Origin: a bacterium
Lineage (GTDB): Bacteria; UBA9089; CG2-30-40-21; SBAY01
Direction of reading: 5' to 3'
Assembly (NCBI GenBank): GCA_030018635.1
Contig: JASEHU010000094.1
Coordinates: 1-7,507, forward strand
DNA: 7,507 nt
Shown: one piece after another, positions 4,675-7,507 of the stretch
How the letters are laid out: every line of letters begins with the position of its first letter
How positions within the stretch are numbered: position 1 is the stretch's first letter
Program-made: the position numbers and the translations under genes
Notes under the pieces: model-generated
What the model was told of the DNA's origin: nothing
The model's database searches: none
Seen by the model: the letters and a program-made list of their open reading frames with translations, nothing else

Positions 4675-5517
4675 ATGAAAAGATTGATAAGATTTGATTG
4701 GGCAGTAAAGAAGCTGTTAAGGAGTAAGGCTAATTTTGATGTGCTGGAAGGGTTTTTAAGTGAATTGCTTAAAGAAGATATAACCATAAAAAATATCCTC
4801 GAGAGTGAAGGAAACAAAGAAACAGCAGAGGATAAATTTAATCGGGTTGATTTGCTGGTAGAAAATAGCCAGGGAGAAATACTCATCATAGAGGTTCAGG
4901 TAGAAGACCAATTAGATTATATCCAACGGTTAATCTATGGGACAGCGAAGGTAATAACAGAATATATAAAGGAATCTGAAACATACAAGGAAATCAAAAA
5001 GGTAATATCAATAAGCATATTATATTTTGATTTAGGGCAGGGCGATGATTATATCTATCATGGCACAACAAAGTTAATCGGTATTCATAGCCATGAAGAG
5101 CTAAAATTAAGTAAAAAACAACAGGAAGAATTTCAAAAGGAGTATGTTTATGCACTTTTTCCTGAATATTATTTAATAAAGGTAAATCAATTTAATGATC
5201 TGGCTCATGATAGGCTGGATGAATGGATATATTTTTTAAAGAATGAGGTTATAGAGGATAGTTTTACGGCCAAAGGGTTAAAAGCGGCAAAGAGAAAGCT
5301 GAATGTCCTGAAGTTGCCTGAAAAAGAACAGTTATCATATAAATATTATCTGGAGTCATTGCATGATAGAGCCAGTTTTTATGAATCTACCTATGTGCAA
5401 GGGGAGAAAGAAGGCAGAAAAAAGGGCAGAGAAGAAGGCATTCAGGATGCATTAAGAAAAATGGTAACAAGTGGGATTCCGGTAGATGAAGCTAAGAAAA
5501 TACTGGGATGTTTGTGA
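4675..5517 (+). CDS. Rpn-family recombination-promoting nuclease / PD-(D/E)XK transposase-like protein
   Basis: A 280-residue protein of the Rpn/YhgA-like PD-(D/E)XK group (PDDEXK transposase family). E. coli Rpn proteins are DNA endonucleases that promote RecA-independent recombination. The nuclease core is visible as FNRVDLLVENSQGEILIIEV with Asp59 and Glu73, then Gln75 (E-x-Q in place of E-x-K, usual for the family), followed by the helix LDYIQRLIYGTAKVITEY. The middle region has VISISILYFDLGQG and EYYLIKVNQFND. The C-terminus carries the typical charged GEKEGRKKGREEGIQDALRK stretch and a GIPVDEAKKILG tail. The length is full. The ATG follows AAGGG by 6 nt. No terminal inverted repeats were noticed beside it, so it is probably not itself an insertion sequence here. 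Confidence 0.88.
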   Translation: MKRLIRFDWAVKKLLRSKANFDVLEGFLSELLKEDITIKNILESEGNKETAEDKFNRVDLLVENSQGEILIIEVQVEDQLDYIQRLIYGTAKVITEYIKESETYKEIKKVISISILYFDLGQGDDYIYHGTTKLIGIHSHEELKLSKKQQEEFQKEYVYALFPEYYLIKVNQFNDLAHDRLDEWIYFLKNEVIEDSFTAKGLKAAKRKLNVLKLPEKEQLSYKYYLESLHDRASFYESTYVQGEKEGRKKGREEGIQDALRKMVTSGIPVDEAKKILGCL

Positions 5518-5580
5518 ACAAGGGATGGTTGTAACCTGAACCGTTGGGATAATTCACTTTTAAAGGAAAAGGAATAAGAG

Positions 5581-6573
5581 ATGAAAAAACTAATAATACT
5601 GATATTTGGATTGGGTTTAATCATATTCAATCAAGGCGTAGGGTTTTGTTATTTTGGTCCTGGGGTAGGTGCGAGGGCATTAGGGATGGGTGGAGCCTTT
5701 GTCTCGGTAGCTGAAGGGATTGATGCTTGCTATTGGAATCCTGCCGGATTGGGTAATATGAAGGAAGCAGAAGTAACCATTATGCGGACAATGAATAATC
5801 GGGATGCAATGGAATATCAAGAGTGGCTGGCGGCTGGAACTAAAATAGGTGATTCGGGAGGATTAGGGGTAAATTATGTCCATTTCAAAAATGCCTTTCA
5901 ATGGGTGGAAAAGAAAACAAATAAATTTGCCCTTTATGCCATCGATGATGAGTGGGTTGGAATATCTGTAGGAGGTTATGGAGGAGGACAGTTTAAAAAT
6001 CTGGCTCTTGGTGTGAATCTACGAAATAGAAATTCCACCCTTTTAAAACCGCCGGGAACAGAGACTACTTTTAAATGGTCTGAATGTACACCAACAGGAC
6101 ATAAAGCGGATTTCATAGAGTATGATTTAGGTGTTCTGTATCGTGCGAATAAAGAGCTTTCCCTGGGGGTTATTATCCAGAATTGTAATGAAAAGACAGT
6201 AAAATATGGAGAAAACTCTCCTCTTTACGAATTTGAGTGGAGAAGGAATATTACACCAGGGGTTGCCTGGCGACCGGATGAAAAGACCATTTTTGCTATA
6301 GAGTGTTACAATCCTACTCTGGAAGATATATATAATCCGGCATCTTTTAAGAAGGGACAGAGTGAGGTCAGGATAGGGTTTGAACGGTGGTGCACGGATA
6401 AGATAGCAGTTAGGGCGGGACTTTTAAGTAAATACTATCATACCATAGGAGTTGGAGTTAGAGAAATAGGGTTGAAGAAACTCTTCCCTGAGCTCGCATT
6501 TGACCTCGATTATGCCCTATTAGAAGGTCATGGAATGGGAACACATTTTCTTTCCTGCACAGCGAAATTTTAG
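5581..6573 (+). CDS. PorV/PorQ-like (UPF0164) outer-membrane beta-barrel protein
   Basis: A 330-residue protein with an N-terminal signal peptide (KKLIILIFGLGLIIFNQGVG, mature start near residues 22-24). The signature YFGPGVGARALGMGGAFVSV, then AEGIDACYWNPAGLGNM, is the hallmark of the UPF0164/PorV group of FadL-like outer-membrane barrels. Alternating Gly- and aromatic-rich strands continue to a C-terminal Phe, as expected for barrel insertion. Some relatives (PorV) shuttle substrates of the type IX secretion system; others have no known role, and no type IX gene is visible here. AAGGAAAAGGAA precedes the ATG. The protein shows that the organism has an outer membrane. A dyad repeat directly after the stop may act as terminator. 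Confidence 0.85.
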   Translation: MKKLIILIFGLGLIIFNQGVGFCYFGPGVGARALGMGGAFVSVAEGIDACYWNPAGLGNMKEAEVTIMRTMNNRDAMEYQEWLAAGTKIGDSGGLGVNYVHFKNAFQWVEKKTNKFALYAIDDEWVGISVGGYGGGQFKNLALGVNLRNRNSTLLKPPGTETTFKWSECTPTGHKADFIEYDLGVLYRANKELSLGVIIQNCNEKTVKYGENSPLYEFEWRRNITPGVAWRPDEKTIFAIECYNPTLEDIYNPASFKKGQSEVRIGFERWCTDKIAVRAGLLSKYYHTIGVGVREIGLKKLFPELAFDLDYALLEGHGMGTHFLSCTAKF

Positions 6574-6578
6574 GCAGG

Positions 6579-6654
6579 ATTCACCACAGAGACACAGAGA
6601 AAAAATAATAAAATTCTTTCTTCCTCTCCGTGTCTCTGTGCCTCTGTGGTGAAT
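6579..6654. repeat. Palindromic repeat ATTCACCACAGAG...CTCTGTGGTGAAT
   Basis: ATTCACCACAGAG at 6579-6591 pairs exactly with CTCTGTGGTGAAT ending at 6654. The inner ACACAGAGA pairs with TCTCCGTGT-type sequence with small offsets. The hairpin fills the gap between the outer-membrane protein gene and tRNA-Ser. It could end transcription from the former, but the sequence is mainly a dispersed dyad repeat. Confidence 0.88.
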
Positions 6655-6666
6655 AAATCTCTATTT

Positions 6667-6756
6667 GGCGGGATGGCAGAGTGGATGATCGCGGCGGTCT
6701 TGAAAACCGTTAACGGGGCAACTCGTTCGTGGGTTCGAATCCTACTCCCGCCGCCA
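6667..6756 (+). tRNA. tRNA-Ser(UGA), with encoded CCA
   Basis: The 7-bp acceptor stem GGCGGGA (6667-6673) pairs with TCCCGCC (6746-6752), followed by discriminator G and encoded CCA (6754-6756). The anticodon stem GCGGT/ACCGT encloses loop CTTGAAA with anticodon TGA (reads UCN serine codons). The long variable arm AACG...CGTT is characteristic of class II serine tRNAs. The T-arm GTGGG-TTCGAAT-CCTAC is intact. It lies between a dyad repeat and a TA cassette, a common type of insertion neighbourhood. No second copy of the tRNA 3' end was found in the window. Confidence 0.96.
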
Positions 6757-6789
6757 AAAAATCCAAATACAGAAGTTAAATGTAAAAAA

Positions 6790-6804
6790 TTAGACGAAAT
6801 TCCT
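6790..6804. repeat. Left 15-bp inverted repeat bounding the TA module (TTAGACGAAATTCCT)
   Basis: TTAGACGAAATTCCT is the exact reverse complement of AGGAATTTCGTCTAA at 7305-7319. It lies 32 nt upstream of the antitoxin start, where an operator or promoter would also be expected, so it may be either a cassette end or a binding site. Confidence 0.7.
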
Positions 6805-6835
6805 ACAGGGAAATATAAAATTGGAGGATGAAAAG

Positions 6836-7036
6836 ATGGAATTATCCATAAGCGATGCAAAAATGAAAGAGATTATAAAGGAATATATCATTGAAATTAT
6901 TAAGGAAAAAAGAAAAGATTGCCATGAAATTATATTGGAATCAATAGAGGAAGTAGGGTTGGCTAATGCCATTAGAGAAGGAAGAAAAAATAAATTTGTG
7001 AGTGAAGATAGAATTTTTGAAATTTTAAAAGGCTAA
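6836..7036 (+). CDS. Putative antitoxin partner of the downstream RelE/ParE-like toxin
   Basis: A 66-residue acidic and basic helical protein. It has a Lys/Glu-rich helix (residues 6-32) and the C-terminal pattern ESIEEVGLANAIREGRKNKF, then VSEDRIFEILKG, which resembles small antitoxins paired with RelE/ParE toxins (E-D-x-x-L-x-x-A-I-x-E-G-R...V-S-x-x-x-x-x-x-L). No classical DNA-binding fold is obvious. The ATG is chosen because GGAGG lies 8 nt upstream; a TTG 15 nt earlier (6821) would overlap that site. The toxin gene begins 2 nt after the stop. The module starts 79 nt after tRNA-Ser. Antitoxin function is inferred mainly from gene order. Confidence 0.75.
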   Translation: MELSISDAKMKEIIKEYIIEIIKEKRKDCHEIILESIEEVGLANAIREGRKNKFVSEDRIFEILKG

Positions 7037-7038
7037 AA

Positions 7039-7305
7039 ATGAAGATTTGTTTTGAAGAAAGATTTGAAAGAGACTTGAGAAAAATTAAAGATAAAAGGGT
7101 ATTGAAAAGGGTAGAAGAATCTATAAAGAAAGTAAGAATCGCTAATGATATGAGAGAAACAAGAAATTTTGAGAAATTGAAAGAGTATAACACATTTTAT
7201 CGTATCAGGATAGGAAATTATCGAGTAGGTGTTGAATTAATAGATGACAAGATTATCTTTACAAGGTTTTTGCATAGAAAGGATATTTACAAATACTTTC
7301 CGTGA
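7039..7305 (+). CDS. Type II toxin, RelE/ParE superfamily
   Basis: An 88-residue toxin-like protein with the RelE/ParE plan: N-terminal helices (FEERFERDLRKIKDKRVLKR, residues 5-24, and VEESIKKV), then the strands FYRIRIGNYRVGVELID (Arg55, Arg57, Arg62) and KIIFTRFLHRKDIYKYF (Arg76, His79, Arg80, Tyr84). The HRKDIY end is shared with the RelE-like toxin at 1227, but the rest differs clearly, so this is a separate module and not a recent duplicate. AAAGG before the ATG overlaps the end of the antitoxin gene. The predicted role is ribosome-dependent mRNA cleavage or gyrase inhibition; the sequence does not decide between them. Confidence 0.88.
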   Translation: MKICFEERFERDLRKIKDKRVLKRVEESIKKVRIANDMRETRNFEKLKEYNTFYRIRIGNYRVGVELIDDKIIFTRFLHRKDIYKYFP

Positions 7306-7319
7306 GGAATTTCGTCTAA
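7305..7319. repeat. Right 15-bp inverted repeat bounding the TA module (AGGAATTTCGTCTAA)
   Basis: This is the exact inverted copy of 6790-6804 and starts at the last base of the toxin stop codon. Its GAATTTCGT part (7307-7315) can alternatively pair locally with ACGAAATTC (7330-7338). Confidence 0.7.
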
Positions 7320-7357
7320 CTCAGCATAAACGAAATTCTAAAGCAATTCATTTATGC
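7307..7357. repeat. Overlapping small hairpins after the toxin gene
   Basis: GAATTTCGT (7307-7315) pairs with ACGAAATTC (7330-7338), and AGCATAAA (7323-7330) pairs with TTTATGCT (7350-7357). The two stems share position 7330 and interleave, so they are largely alternatives. Either could slow or end transcription of the TA operon, but neither has a following T-run. Confidence 0.5.
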
Positions 7358-7486
7358 TAATATCGTCAGATTGTGCAAAAAGTCGATTTTGTTATCAATT
7401 AACTGCAATATGTGAATGTCAATTAAAATGGTTGTGCTACATATTGTAGTGATTCATAACATTTGATATTGTGGGTGCTCCAGTAG

Positions 7487-7507
7487 TCAGAATTCAGGAG
7501 TCAGGAG
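7487..7507. repeat. Start of a TCAGGAG heptamer repeat at the window edge
   Basis: Three successive 7-bp units, TCAGAAT, TCAGGAG, TCAGGAG, run into the end of the window. The array is cut off, so its full length is unknown. The preceding 7358-7486 region shows no gene or clear signal. Confidence 0.55.

Noticed and set aside
5531..5548. GTAACCTGAACCGTTGGG as another IS66-like element end
   Set aside because: It agrees only partly with the TACCTGAACGCTTAC end, has no partner repeat or target duplication nearby, and may be chance.
6646..6831. Open frame of 61 codons across the tRNA-Ser region
   Set aside because: It is read through a fully folded tRNA and a dyad repeat, has no ribosome site or recognisable domain, and overlaps functional RNA.
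6731..7507. Integrative element using tRNA-Ser as attachment site
   Set aside because: No repeat of the tRNA 3' end was found downstream within the window and no integrase gene is visible.

Overview
The window is an AT-rich, accessory-type stretch of a bacterial genome. The organism looks diderm: one gene encodes a signal-peptide-bearing outer-membrane beta-barrel of the PorV/UPF0164 type ending in Phe, and nuoA points to a respiratory complex I. Several palindromic repeat families, a decayed beta-helix surface protein, Uma2 and Rpn nucleases and many toxin-antitoxin (TA) genes are a mix typical of uncultivated environmental phyla. No marker fixes the phylum; a guess such as Desantisbacteria or Omnitrophota would be inference only. 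The UGA-terminated genes show that the standard code is in use.

Layout. Positions 1-76 hold the last codons of a Uma2-family nuclease gene. A near-identical complete copy lies at 369-950. Between them is a 211-bp non-coding element with IS66-like ends (GTAA...) and an 8-bp target duplication. A Phd/YefM-RelE/ParE TA pair (970-1490) and an AbrB-like/VapC pair (1585-2296) follow, each with a toxin that overlaps its antitoxin and starts at GTG or TTG. Next comes a repeat-dominated block (2309-4083). It has three copies of a long 'cacgaaa/ttcgtg' dyad repeat, an orphan nuoA (2525-2881), and two tandem paralogues of a small one-helix membrane protein with an 11-residue repeat coiled coil (3008-3289 and 3550-3885). 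The third repeat copy abuts a broken beta-helix surface-protein remnant (4084-4437) that ends in a strong terminator hairpin. After another palindromic repeat come an Rpn-type PD-(D/E)XK nuclease (4675-5517), the PorV-like outer-membrane protein (5581-6573), a 'CACAGAG' dyad repeat, tRNA-Ser(UGA) (6667-6756), and a third TA pair (6836-7305) bounded by an exact 15-bp inverted repeat. The last 200 bases are non-coding, with small dyads and the start of a heptamer repeat.

How it fits together. There is no single metabolic operon. The window reads as a plastic locus shaped by repeat-mediated duplication and insertion, in which TA pairs and nuclease genes accumulate around a few housekeeping genes (nuoA, tRNA-Ser). 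The most distinctive items are the duplicated hendecad-repeat membrane protein with its attached dyad repeat, the IS66-like miniature element between the Uma2 copies, and the inverted-repeat-bounded TA cassette beside the tRNA.
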